A model generated the notes under the pieces. The model searched no databases, had not been told where the DNA came from, and saw nothing but the letters and a program-made list of their open reading frames with translations. A stretch of 27,326 nucleotides of DNA from Zancudomyces culisetae (lineage: Eukaryota; Kickxellomycota; Harpellomycetes; Harpellales; Legeriomycetaceae), in NCBI GenBank assembly GCA_001969505.1, contig LSSK01001065.1, forward strand, positions 1 to 27,326, in the 5' to 3' direction. Below, piece after piece: positions 1-10,300 of the stretch. Both the position numbers and the translations under genes were made by a program. The stretch's first letter is position 1; every line of letters starts with the position of its first letter.

Positions 1-935
1 CTATCCAATAGTAATCCGTTTAACTATTAAAATGTTGGCACGCTTAAAAAATCCTAAATTGAAAAGTGTTCCAGCCAATAGATATCTCGTACTGCACGAA
101 CCCGACTCCAAGTCGGTTTCATATGCTTTCCAAAAAAGGGGGGAAAATATACATAAACTCAGTTGATGTCAATACTCGCTCCCTGTATTTAGAACTGTAT
201 TGGAAGGCCGGTGGGTGATGGATGATGTTAGTCTCGAGTAATCGTGCTTGTTCTTATTATTTCTTACTTTGGAACAGTAGCTGACACTACACCAACTAGT
301 AGCGTCTCTTGGTTAAGATAATGCAAATATAAGGCTGAAGTTTGCCAGCTATTTTTTCGTACCTCATTTTTTTTATCAGATGGCAAAATTAAATCCCCTT
401 AAAAGAAAAAAAGGAAATGCGCATATTTTCGAGCTGAGAATTCGCTGCTGTTTCAATTCTTTTCTAAAAAAAAAAAAAAAGCACGGTCGAAATCAAAAGC
501 ATAAAAACCAAGGTATTACATTATGTCAGTTGTAATGTTAAGCTTTGAAAGGAACAGAGATTATATTTTTATAGAATAATCCCTACAAACCTTTCACGCT
601 GGAGGAAACAAAGTAGGCATAAAACAATCTCAAAACAAATAAGTAAATTCTTACACTATTACCCAATCGACTAGAGTCGCTGGAATTATGTCAATCAGTT
701 TTAGAGGAATTCACACCACGAAGATTAGTTTTGGAGTATAGTGACTCTATAGTACAGTATAATATATCACAGGTGCGTATAAAAAAGTGAAGTCGCATTC
801 TAAAGCATCAACATCAACACAGAAAGCGGATTAAAAAGATTAGTGCTTCTAAAACAATTCTGCCTTCGCAATTCCATACCACACGTATTTAGAAAGCTAT
901 AAGCCTGTAAAGTATATCCAAAAACACTTAGCGAG
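1..935. other. Intergenic region left of LEU5
   Basis: No convincing gene is seen in this AT-rich stretch. It has homopolymer A and T runs (for example about 466-480), a short perfect hairpin near 110-124 (arms CCGACT and AGTCGG, 3-nt loop), and a 45-codon ATG ORF from 33 with no recognisable features. The last 160 bases are probably the LEU5 promoter: a TATA-like TATAAAAAAG lies at 778-787, about 150 bp before the start codon. No tRNA fold or repeat unit was found. Confidence 0.6.
778..787 (+). promoter_or_regulatory. TATA-like element upstream of LEU5
   Basis: The sequence TATAAAAAAG stands 149 bp before the LEU5 start codon, a reasonable distance for a yeast promoter. AT-rich DNA makes chance matches common. 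Confidence 0.35.
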
Positions 936-2390
936 ATGGAGAGCAAACGTATGGAGGAAGTGGAGGAAGTGTTTATCCCAGATAAAACCGACAAAAGCAG
1001 TACAAAATATATATTTCAAACATTTTTTATAGGCGGATTGGCTGGCTGTGCAGGTAAGGACCAAAGAACTCAATACATGTTTGATATACTAAAGAAAAGC
1101 TGGAACAAACCTAAATAGCAAAGACTGTGGTGGCTCCATTGGATAGGGTGAAAATATTGTTCCAGACCCATAATCTGGAATACGCACAGTACAGGCGTAA
1201 GTTTTTTTTTAGATTTTGAATTATATGATTACACTATTCTTTGATTTTTTTTATTTTTGTCTTTGATTTTTTTTGGTACTGGTAGTTTTCTGACTTTATT
1301 AGTGTCAGTAAACTCAAAACAACCACGATTATTACGCGATAGGCACCAGACTCGGTGTATTTAAAGCAGGAGTTCAGATATATAAAATCTATGGCATTCG
1401 TGGGTTATTTCAAGGTCACTCGATGCAACTTGCTCGGATCTATCCATATGCAGCGATAAAGTTTATGGCATATGAGCAGATAAAAAGGGTATACAACATC
1501 TTTTCCGAAATCATAAGCGAAAATTTATAAAAATCGTGTTAGAATGGATGACTTTTAATTATAACAATTATTATTTATAGATCTTGATACCATCTGAATC
1601 TAAAAATACTCCGATTAGACACTTTTTATCTGGCGCCGGTGCGGGTTAGTAAAACTAATGTTTTTTATTTATGCTTCAGTGCTTTATCGCGCTTTCCCAT
1701 GTATAATATGTGTCTCTTAATACTGTTGAATTGAGAAAGTGGAGGGAGGGGGCGATAATCATACTAATTGTTTTAATTTGGTGAATAGGTGTATTTAGCG
1801 TGCTGTTCACATATCCCTTTGACATGGTGCGGGTCAGAATGGCATTTGAGACTCCAAAATCATCCACCTCAGTCCAGAAAGCACGAGATTTTACAAGAAA
1901 AATTTACAATGAGAATATTGGAGGTTCAAGGCTTATTAGCTTCTATAGAGGATTTTCGATTTCTATGTTGGGGATAATTCCATATGGTGGTGTTTCTTTT
2001 TTGACACATAATTATTTGATAGAGGCGGCAAGAACATACTTCCCAAAATATGCAGAGATTGATAGATCAGCTGAGCCACATAAAAAGAGAAACAGGACGA
2101 AAAAGGACATGAGGGCTTGGGCTGAGCTAACTGCCGGTGGGCTTTCGGGTATTGTAGCACAAACATCATCGTATCCGTTTGAGCTTGTACGTAGAAGGAT
2201 GCAGATAGGAGGTATTAATAGTCCCAGTAAACTGTTGAAAGCTAAAGATGTTGTGGCGTCGATTTATAAGGCGGAAGGTGTTCGTGGGTTTTTTGTTGGT
2301 CTCACTATCGGTTATATTAAAGTTCTGCCCATGTTTGCTGTCTCGTTCTATACCTACGAAAAATTAAAATCAATGCTGGATATCGAATAA
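936..2390 (+). CDS. LEU5: Mitochondrial carrier, LEU5-type (coenzyme A transport), 5 exons
   Basis: Exons read 936-1053, 1119-1196, 1343-1488, 1581-1644 and 1789-2390, giving 1008 nt and a 335-aa protein, the usual length for this family. All junctions keep frame. The product has the three repeats of an inner-membrane mitochondrial carrier, each with its signature: PLDRVK (residues 46-51, after GGLAGCAAKTVVA), PFDMVR (145-150) and PFELVR (265-270). The segments [17 protein letters not shown], FQGHSxQLxRIxPYAAIKFxAYEQI and [19 protein letters not shown] are typical of fungal Leu5 and animal SLC25A16/SLC25A42, which support CoA accumulation in the matrix. Introns 1 and 4 carry TACTAA branch-like sites (about 1088 and 1772). 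The third donor is GTATAC, weaker than the others, but it is the only donor before an in-frame stop and restores the family sequence (EQIKR then ILIPSE). CoA as substrate is from family knowledge; other carrier subfamilies are less likely. Confidence 0.9.
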
Positions 2391-3238
2391 TCCAAGTCAG
2401 CTTATCATTTACATGTCTAGGCATTTCCGCAGAGGTTATCCGGTATTTGCGCTTACCTGAAGGGTGTGAGTGCAAGTGGATATACTGGGATAGTTAATAC
2501 GTCACCTATTTTGCTGTGTTTTTCATAGAGTTTTTATTATTGGTATAATCCGAAATTTGACTGCTAAGTTGGACAATATCCACGAGCTGCCTTATTAGCT
2601 CCATTGTATCCTTTGTTTTTTTTTTTTCAGTAGAGTAGAATGTAAATATGTGTACCAAAGCGTACAATATTCATCCTCTGCTTGGAAAGGAATTGGAAAA
2701 GAGGTGGGGTGCGTAAATAGTTGTATTGATAGAGGAGCAGGGATGATTATGTAAATGAGCGCAGTTTGGTGTTTTTGTATTAGCATTTAAGAAATGTCTT
2801 GTGATATGGATAACAAACCCATGCTTACAAAAAGTTGGGTTTTTGGATTTGGTACAAAGAATATTAGTAATCCAAATTTGCGGGTATAAAACCAACCTAA
2901 ATTTCTCGTAGCTTTCATATTATATTACCAGGATTGCACTCTAAAATAAATGAAAAATCGAAAAAATTTCACCAATAAAAAAACCTTAGATTAGCGCTTT
3001 ATAATAGCAATAGTTGGAGGTATTTCATTTCCTCCGCCCGTAAATGGTGCTGCTTTTATTTAACTAAAAACCGATGTTAAAGCCGATATTTATCTTGTAT
3101 ATATATATACTTACAATCACTCAATATTTTGAAAATCGTGTTCTAACAATTCTTCGATCCTGTACATAGTCTTTAAATACGATAGATAAAATAAATTTGT
3201 TTTTTTATGAATTAAACTAGATAGTAGAAAAAGAAAAA
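2391..3238. other. Intergenic region between LEU5 and YTH1
   Basis: This 848-bp gap separates two genes on the same strand, so it should hold the LEU5 terminator and the YTH1 promoter. No credible ORF is present; the short minus-strand ORFs here (2595-2895 and 3117-3383) lack recognisable sequence or run into YTH1. A TATATATATATA tract at 3098-3109 lies about 130 bp upstream of the YTH1 ATG and is the best TATA candidate. AATAAA occurs near 2945 but is distant from the LEU5 stop. Confidence 0.6.
3098..3109 (+). promoter_or_regulatory. TATA-like tract upstream of YTH1
   Basis: An alternating TA tract lies 129 bp before the YTH1 start codon and could serve as the TATA element. The position is the only support. 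Confidence 0.35.
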
Positions 3239-4581
3239 ATGTCGGTCCCAGAGGTAAAATTAACGGTGCTAGACACAGACATAGCAGCACGAGAGTTGTG
3301 GTTCGATTTTGAAGATTACGTGAAAAAAGAAATCGGGCTACAAACGATAGATCCAAAATCTGTGATAAGGAAAACAAGGTCACTGAAGCTGTCCCTGAAT
3401 CAAAAAACGATAGAATCTACAGGCGTATGCAATTTTTACCTGAAGGGTCATTGCTGGAAGGGAGAAAACTGCCAATACCGACACATTTCGGCCACAGCCT
3501 ACAATATGGAGAGACTGCAGCAAAAGCAGGCAAAGATGGGAGATAAAGCTGTTGTGTGTAAGCACTGGCTGCGAGGGCTTTGTAAAAAAGGAGATAATTG
3601 TGAATTTTTGCATGAATACAATCTAACAAAAATGCCTGAGTGTTGGTTCTATGCAAAGTATGGAGAGTGTGGGAACTATGAGGAATGCGTGTATCAACAT
3701 ATAGATCCTGAAACCAGAATCAAAGAATGTCCCTGGTATGCAAGAGGCTTTTGTAAAAACGGTAAGTTTTGTTTGAATTTTTTTTCCTGTTTCTGTTTAT
3801 AAGGCCTGTTGTTAACTATTTTTGTCTCATATATTCCTAGGACCGAACTGCAAGCGAAAACATCTACGAAGGATAGTGTGTAAGCCATATTTATTTGGAT
3901 TTTGCCCTCAAGGACCTGAATGTCCCAACTTCCAGTAAGTTTTGTCAATTTTTTTATGCTGGTGTTATCTTTTTGTGGTATAATTATACAATAGTCTGTC
4001 ACTTTTGCTTACTTTTTCTTTGCCTTCCGTATTTTATCGATGTAACGATATTTTAAAATATATAAATTAATGCCGGAATTGCGCTTTATGACTAAAGTCC
4101 TAGGTTTGACATACCAATTATGGATACATCGGGGTACACAAAAGACAGAATTGACCAACAAATGGACGGGAAGGTTCACCAGGAACAACATGTGAATACC
4201 GATAATATGGAGGCAAATCAATATACATCGCATCTGAAGCTTCAATCTAGCATTCTTAATGCTCACAAGCCCAATTTCTTAAAAAGCTTTAACAATCCCG
4301 CCATACCAACTGGACAGAGTGGGACAGCAATGGGTATGGGTACAGGTATGAGTACAGGTATGGGCGGGGGGATGGGAATGGGTATGGGTGTAGGCATGGG
4401 TATGGGTATGGGTATGGGCATGGGCATGGGTATGAGTATGGGAATAGGAGGAGGAAGGGGGCCGTCGTCAAACTTTAGGCCGCTTGACCAGGTGATGTGT
4501 TTTAAATGTGGGGAAATGGGGCATTATGCAAATCATTGCACAAATAAAAAAGTTAACCTTAATCTTGATAAAAGAGGTTAA
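3239..4581 (+). CDS. YTH1: mRNA 3'-end processing zinc-finger protein CPSF30/Yth1, 3 exons
   Basis: Exons 3239-3761, 3841-3934 and 4098-4581 encode 366 aa. Five CCCH zinc fingers follow in order: C64-C72-C78-H82, C107-C115-C121-H125, C135-C144-C150-H154, C164-C172-C178-H182 and C188-C196-C202-H206. The block VCKHWLRGLCKKGDNCEFLH is characteristic of Yth1/CPSF30, the poly(A)-signal-binding subunit of the cleavage and polyadenylation factor in the nucleus. A Met-Gly-rich tract fills about 284-323, and a CCHC knuckle (CFKCGEMGHYANHC) lies at 340-353. Animal and plant CPSF30 have knuckles; S. cerevisiae Yth1 (about 208 aa) ends before it. The third exon was started after AAG at 4095-4097 and not after TAG at 4101-4103, because only that choice gives HPRFDIP, matching the HPRFELP of animal CPSF30 and supplying the last ligand of finger 5. 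The identity is secure; the exact exon-3 start is less so. Confidence 0.93.
4328..4450 (+). repeat. GGTATG/GGCATG hexanucleotide repeat coding for Met-Gly
   Basis: This is a degenerate 6-nt tandem repeat in frame inside YTH1 exon 3. GGG triplets recur every 6 nt, uninterrupted from 4398 to 4430 (six triplets, 3-nt spacers TAT or CAT), with three more at 4374-4388. It encodes alternating Gly and Met, with Ser, Thr and Val variants. Such repeats usually vary in length between strains. Confidence 0.85.
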
Positions 4582-4930
4582 TCAGTTATCAATCTACACC
4601 AGATTTTAGCTCGATCTTATTGTTTTGTAATTTGATAGTTATCATATTTTATTAAGTAGGGATAAATGATGGACTTTAAAATAAAAGTAAAAACAAGTAG
4701 ACGGAAGTCATTGATTACAAACATGCATATTTTTCAGTAAACTAAATAGAGCCTAACTTTAAAAGCAGGGGGATATAGTATCGGTCTATGTGAGGGTAAA
4801 GAAATAGGGATATAGCTTCAGTAAATAAATAGATACATATGTTCGTTTTTTGGGTACACAAAGACAATCAAGCTCCATACCACACTTCTGGTTTGTATCG
4901 AAAGGCGCAATGAAGAAAACAAAAGCAAAA
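4582..4930. other. Convergent intergenic region YTH1 / desaturase
   Basis: This 349-bp AT-rich spacer lies between the 3' ends of two genes facing each other. It should contain both terminators. No ORF or repeat of note is seen. Confidence 0.6.
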
Positions 4931-6400
4931 TCAACTCTTTTTGAGTAGGTATGCAGTAAGAGTATTTGCAGTATTTTCCATAACGCCGAGTGTAAATACA
5001 TTTGCATTGAAAAAGCTGAGCTCGGAGTATTTGATCCCGTGTTTTTCGCACAATTTTTTGACAAGGGTCTTAACATAGGGTAAGTTATGCCTAGGAAGCC
5101 TGGGGAACAGATGGTGCTCAACCTGGAAATGCAATCCACCATGGAACCAATCCATCCATGATGGGCAGACAATATCCAAACTTGTTCTGATTTGCCTAAC
5201 CATGAAACACTCAGTTTCCGGGTTGGGTGAGTGAACAGGCATTCCAAAGTGTGAAAGCGTGAGTTGTACATGTAGTATTGCTGCTATGCTGTGTGAAAGC
5301 CAGATTTGCAAGAGGATCAGCTTGTATGAAGGTAAAAATGATAGAAGGAAAGAGTACCACACCCAGAATCCTGTAAGGCCTAGCAATTCAAAATACTTTT
5401 GTGGGCCCTTGACTTTGAAAAGAACATGCACCCAGCTTAGAACGTAAAGGTTGTATCTTCCAAATGTCATTATAATGTAGTAGCTCTTGTGCTGTATCTG
5501 TACCAACAAATTTGAAAACGCATCAAATTTCAGTGAGCGCTTATAATATGTAGAATATAGGTCATTGAAAAAGAAAACCGGTGATATGGCCATAAATGGC
5601 AGATGCTGAATATCAGGGTCGTTTTCTGGTTGATTTGTTACGATGTGATGGACATTATGACTGTCTTTCCACCATCCTGTGCTTAATCCAATGAGAAAGT
5701 CACCAACAAAAAGACCAATACTTGTGTCTATTTTATTTACTCCTGTTACAGCCGCATGTCCGAGATCATGCGCGGTAAAGGCCTCTTGTTGCCATAGCAG
5801 TGCTGCACAGATACTTGACATGACTACTCTCCATACGGAACTAGTATCTCCAAAGCAAGTAAAGTATATCATTCCTGCAAAGATCGCCAGTATTCTTGTT
5901 GCCTCAATTGCGTAGTTGTAGTAATTACACTTGTACATGTTTTTCGCGCGAAGATGGTTCTCCAACTTCCGGTAGTCTTCAGCAATAGCTTTGTTGTCAA
6001 GCCCATCCCACTCCTTCATACTCTTATCAACAGGCGTGGGCTTTGAATATTCCAAATCTAGGTCTTCAACAAACGAGAATCCCTCTACGTCGTTTGCGTA
6101 CTTGGCGACAATGTAGTGGTTCGCGTGCTTTGTAAAGACTTCATCTGGATGCATGGCATGCATTTCATCTGTTGCATCCTTTCCTACCATGTTAAGTATT
6201 GCTGCTGCACCCCCTGGATGCTTGCTAGCGAAGCCCGTGAGATTGAGAACATATCCATCAACTATTACCAAGTACTCACCCTTTAAGATCCGCTCTCGTA
6301 GCTCATTGTGTGTGTATGCTGGGAGCAACTTTTTTGCTGTTAGCCTTGGAACGAGCGATGGGACATTTTCCAGCTCTGAAATAACGTAGTCCTTTGTCAT
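4931..6400 (-). CDS. SLD1: Sphingolipid (ceramide) delta-8 desaturase, cytochrome-b5 fusion
   Basis: An intronless ORF encodes 489 aa. The N-terminal third is a cytochrome b5 domain with the heme-ligand motif HPGG (61-64) and the paired distal histidine region near 84-95. The C-terminal part is a front-end fatty-acyl desaturase with three histidine boxes: HDLGH (211-215), HNVHH (248-252) and QVEHH (426-430). Glutamine in the third box is diagnostic of b5-fusion front-end desaturases. Hydrophobic segments near 165-205 and 340-380 fit an ER membrane protein with the di-iron site facing the cytosol. In fungi this architecture most often introduces the delta-8 trans double bond into the long-chain base of ceramides on the way to glucosylceramide; that substrate is inferred from overall resemblance, and an acyl delta-6 or delta-5 desaturase cannot be fully excluded. 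The start codon has A at -3. S. cerevisiae lacks this gene. Confidence 0.88.
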   Translation of the reverse strand: MTKDYVISELENVPSLVPRLTAKKLLPAYTHNELRERILKGEYLVIVDGYVLNLTGFASKHPGGAAAILNMVGKDATDEMHAMHPDEVFTKHANHYIVAKYANDVEGFSFVEDLDLEYSKPTPVDKSMKEWDGLDNKAIAEDYRKLENHLRAKNMYKCNYYNYAIEATRILAIFAGMIYFTCFGDTSSVWRVVMSSICAALLWQQEAFTAHDLGHAAVTGVNKIDTSIGLFVGDFLIGLSTGWWKDSHNVHHIVTNQPENDPDIQHLPFMAISPVFFFNDLYSTYYKRSLKFDAFSNLLVQIQHKSYYIIMTFGRYNLYVLSWVHVLFKVKGPQKYFELLGLTGFWVWYSFLLSFLPSYKLILLQIWLSHSIAAILHVQLTLSHFGMPVHSPNPETECFMVRQIRTSLDIVCPSWMDWFHGGLHFQVEHHLFPRLPRHNLPYVKTLVKKLCEKHGIKYSELSFFNANVFTLGVMENTANTLTAYLLKKS

Positions 6401-7009
6401 TCTTTTTTTTAGTATAGTGAACAGGTATAGATCTATGCTACTAATGTGAACGCTGTTCTTTTGATATTTTTTATGTTGTTAATTTGGCTTGATTTAATAC
6501 TTCTTATTCACTTTTGTATCGCGCTTAGTGAGACGCAACTTTTATGCAAAGGTGTTTTTTTATTCTTTTGGTTTTCTTTGGTTTCGCCTTGTATGAAGGT
6601 TACAGGTACAATACTGTATCAAAGCAGATCCAGCTATTGCAGCTTATTTTCCAGAATTATATGGGTTTCCTGTGGCAGAGATTTCCTCTATTAATTTTGA
6701 TCCAGACTGTTGGGAAAGATTCAAATTAGCTAGCCTTTTTTAATATGTTGTACCAAAGTGACTATTCTAAAGGTTTTTATGGTAATATATTTTAGTCGCT
6801 GGGTATAACAGGCTAGATTATTTCTTGTTGAAAAATAAAGAAGAGGAATAAAAGTATTTATTGAAAAAGTGACAAAACCAGACCTGAACTACGCTATAAT
6901 ATACTTTTATACAACCAGTACACTACATGAGCATCATCGTTGAGGTGTGTGTTTTTTTTCTATTGACTCTTTTCAAATAGATTGTTTATGTAAATAAAAG
7001 GCACAATTG
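6401..7009. other. Intergenic region upstream of desaturase
   Basis: This should hold the desaturase promoter, which reads leftwards. A 61-codon plus-strand ORF with an ATG at 6544-6729 begins with a hydrophobic stretch, but it has no recognised family and lies in T-rich DNA where such ORFs arise by chance. I do not call it as a gene. Confidence 0.5.
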
Positions 7010-7366
7010 TTACCATGAAAATAAAAACAACACCAGAGAAATGCTCAATAACGTTGAAATTCCGTTCCGTATTAGATTGCTACCGCAAATATTACATAAG
7101 AGCTTTTGCCAATACTTTTCGGCTTTTGATTTGCCTAGCCCCCAAAATTTATTCGTTTTTAATTTATAAATGCCAAAATCTCGAGCTTTACGTTCAAGTT
7201 CACAATGATTTCCAATGTGTAATTGCAGCCATTGAATAAGGTGACTATACTCTTCGTTAAAATCACGCTTTACAATTAATTCCCACTTCAACATTCTCAC
7301 TCCACAAAAAAAATCAAGGTCGAAGCTGGGATTGTGTTTTTTCAAATAAAAAAGTTGGCCCACCAT
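7010..7366 (-). CDS. Hypothetical 118-aa protein with a C-terminal membrane segment
   Basis: An ATG-to-stop ORF of 118 codons, the longest in this 4.4-kb region. The first about 95 residues are polar and mixed in composition (charged and aromatic, for example around LKWELIVKRDF and KFWGLGKSKAEKYW), and the last about 17 residues (from NGISTLL to the end at FLFSW) are a hydrophobic helix. That is the shape of a tail-anchored membrane protein. An in-frame TAG sits two codons upstream of the ATG, so the ORF does not extend. Two CCCCT stress-response-like elements (7445-7449 and 7461-7465) lie 80-100 bp upstream on its promoter side. I recognise no family. It may be a chance ORF; no conservation evidence is available here. 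Confidence 0.4.
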   Translation of the reverse strand: MVGQLFYLKKHNPSFDLDFFCGVRMLKWELIVKRDFNEEYSHLIQWLQLHIGNHCELERKARDFGIYKLKTNKFWGLGKSKAEKYWQKLLCNICGSNLIRNGISTLLSISLVLFLFSW

Positions 7367-10300
7367 TTGCTATATCAGTTGTTACGTAATTCTCTCTTGA
7401 AGTTTCATTTTCACTATAGTGTCATAATAGCTTGCCAATGTAGCCCCCTTTTAAAATGCCCCCCTTGAAACTGCAAATTTGGTTTGGAAAACAAAAAACT
7501 TATATGTAAAAAAAAGATCAAAACAAAAAAAATAAACAAAATTAGCTCATTTACTTACACATGCATTTAGCTTTGTTACCCAAACACTTTAACTAGCTCC
7601 AAAATAACCCCAACATCTCCTGTTGTCTGCTTGCTTGCAAGCTCTGTTTATATTTTAAATTTAGCTTTTCTTTCTCGCGCTATACTTTAGCCGGCTATAT
7701 ATTTTTTAATTACTTGCACCGTATTGAAGACATATACTTGTACAAGGCGCTGTCCTTAAAAAATGCTATACTCGCAGCGAGTATAGTATTGCAGTGGTTT
7801 AGAACAAGCTTTTTTTTTCGTTGGTTTCACTTGAAAAAAATCTTTGACTTTTACCTAGTTTTGCTTTTGATTGAAAATGCCAAACAAAAAGTCAGCCAAT
7901 GGGGTAAATAGAAATGTGAAAACGCACATTACCTTAAAATTGGCATGGTTTTTTGACTTTGGGCTTTGATCCAAGTAACTGAGAATTTTAAAGCTATCCG
8001 ATATTTTCAATATTTTTGCCACTTTACGTGATGAATTATATTACTATTTAAAAGACAAGTATAAAAAGCCCACCAACCAAAAGGTTTCTCAAATTGTCAG
8101 GGGGGGAGCCAACAGGTATTTACGATCAAAATCTAAATTCCTGGTTTAAACCCTCCAAACAAATACTACAAAAGTGCTGTTTACTAAAATATTACAATTC
8201 AGCTTACAAAGATAGACAATTTAGCAAAGAAATCATATGATTAGCTAAGCTAGAATGAGCTGTGTTATTAATTAGTCATGACTATTTTAATCATTGTTTT
8301 ACCTTGATAATATAGGTTCAATTCCTTATTGAAAAACGTGGTGGTGTACTAATCCTCATTGCGTTGATTTTGTAAAATCATGCTACAATACCCTTGATAA
8401 TGACATAAAAAATCACCACTCCATGCATATGAGAATCATCTCTTTTTTCGTCTATCCAGTGGAATCAAACTAAGTACTTGTAACAACCAAGTGATTAAAT
8501 TATGCAAAAGCCAAGCGCAGTGTACTAATACAACTTGCAAAGAGTTGGTATGAGGGGATTATTGGAGAGCAAACATTCGAAACTAGCTTGATAAATAATA
8601 TAAAACCTATTCCTAAGTTTAAAAAACATCTTATTAAACTTACTTTCATCTCCCCCCTCCCCACAAAAAGATGTGTGTCAAAGAAACCAGTATATTGGCT
8701 CCGTGTATTGTGTTCTCTGCTACTTGCGCTAGTAGGCACATTACTCCCGATTCATTCAGACAGCTTATGAACTTTAGTTTTTCTTTACAACTACGAATAG
8801 AGAAGATCTAAACTAGTGGATCTAGAAATAACCTTGTTTCATCAAACATAAACAATTGCCACATGATCTTACAATATAAAAAAAAGGAAAAGATCAAAAA
8901 AAATCGAAATACTTGACTTTACCAAATCACAAGTATCTTTTCAAGGAGTATAAATGAAGATCTATTACCAATCACTTTCTCATTCGCTATTTTCCTTCAA
9001 AAGAAATAATTGAAAGTTGGACTGATTAAGTTTGATGGAAAAGGGCTACTAAATGAAAAAAATCACACTCAACGCTTTTATCCATTCGCTTAGTGCGTTT
9101 TAGTACTAAACTTCGGCTCTTTTTTTTTCATTTTTTCATTTTGATTTTTGAGTAGAATAATCGATACCACTTTTCAATGAACATATTTATAAGGTATAAG
9201 TTGCTGGTATTTTCATAGTTGTTTATTTAAAATATTGTATCTTTCACACCAATGAGGCTACTTTACAACTACAAAAAATAGAATATATACCACCCGCTTA
9301 AACCTCATTATCAAAAACCAATAATCTATAGCCTCTATAGCAGGGGTATATTCGACGCGTCTCACGATACATTTCACACCGGTGCTATGCTAATTAGTAT
9401 CTGTCTTTAGTCTAGCTGAAAGACAACTTTTCAAGGATATAAACCTCATCCGTTTTATTACGATGATAACAAAACTGCATGTAATGATAGAAAAGAGTTT
9501 TCATGTTGAAATTTTTAGAAAGAACAGGTTTTCAAGATAAGCTGGAGTTCCAGGTTGTTGGGGGGGGGGGAGAAGAAGTAGGGAAGTGCTTTTCACCTTA
9601 AACTCTATCTCGTTTAAGGTATATGTGATAAGCTTTTGACCAATTTTATTGGTGCAAAGATTATTTTTAGTTTTGATTTGGCCTGATTTCTTACATAATA
9701 AATACAAAGCAAAAGAACCAAAATTGTCGACAAATAGTCAATAAAAGACATATTTGGCATGACTAACAAGCGTGTAAGTCTAAAAGCTTATAAAGAGTTT
9801 TTATACGAATTTGTACAAGATAGTCAAACTTAAACCCTGACTTTAGCCGGAGGCTGTTTTTTTCTCTTTCTTACTCTTTTCCTATCACTTAGTATGAGGC
9901 TGTTGGTTATGAAAATATTTATTTCCAACTACAGCTATGATATGAAAGGTAGCTAAATATAGATTGGGTGTTGTTTTAGGCCTATAAATGAGTTGGTGAA
10001 CACTTTATATTAATATTAACACCAATATTGGGTGTACGCCGATTAAGGTGGTAACAATCACAACCTAATACAAGTCCATTCATTTTCAACTCTTAATAAG
10101 GTCATGGTTGCAATTATTTTTGTGTCTTTACAGTTTGCAAACTTTGGTTTTATTATTAGGGCTGTTACAAAAAAAAAATAAGTTGAACTAATCGAGTCTG
10201 AAATAAATTCAGAGTTGCATAAAAACAAATAAAAAGTGCGGAAAAACAAAACAAATCATTCATGACAAAGTTTTGTAAATATGCTTGGAGTTTATATACC

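Noticed and set aside
4328-4450. Telomere-like GGGTAT repeat
   Set aside because: It is in frame within YTH1, is degenerate, and is flanked by coding sequence, so it is a coding microsatellite and not telomeric DNA.
6544-6729. 61-codon ATG ORF upstream of the desaturase
   Set aside because: Short, hydrophobic from T-rich DNA, no family recognised and no independent support.
8242-8324. Possible tRNA: A-box-like TAGCTAAGCTAG at 8242 and B-box-like GGTTCAATTCC at 8314
   Set aside because: The T-arm has only three pairs, no acceptor stem forms with the expected flanks, and the box spacing would need an intron.
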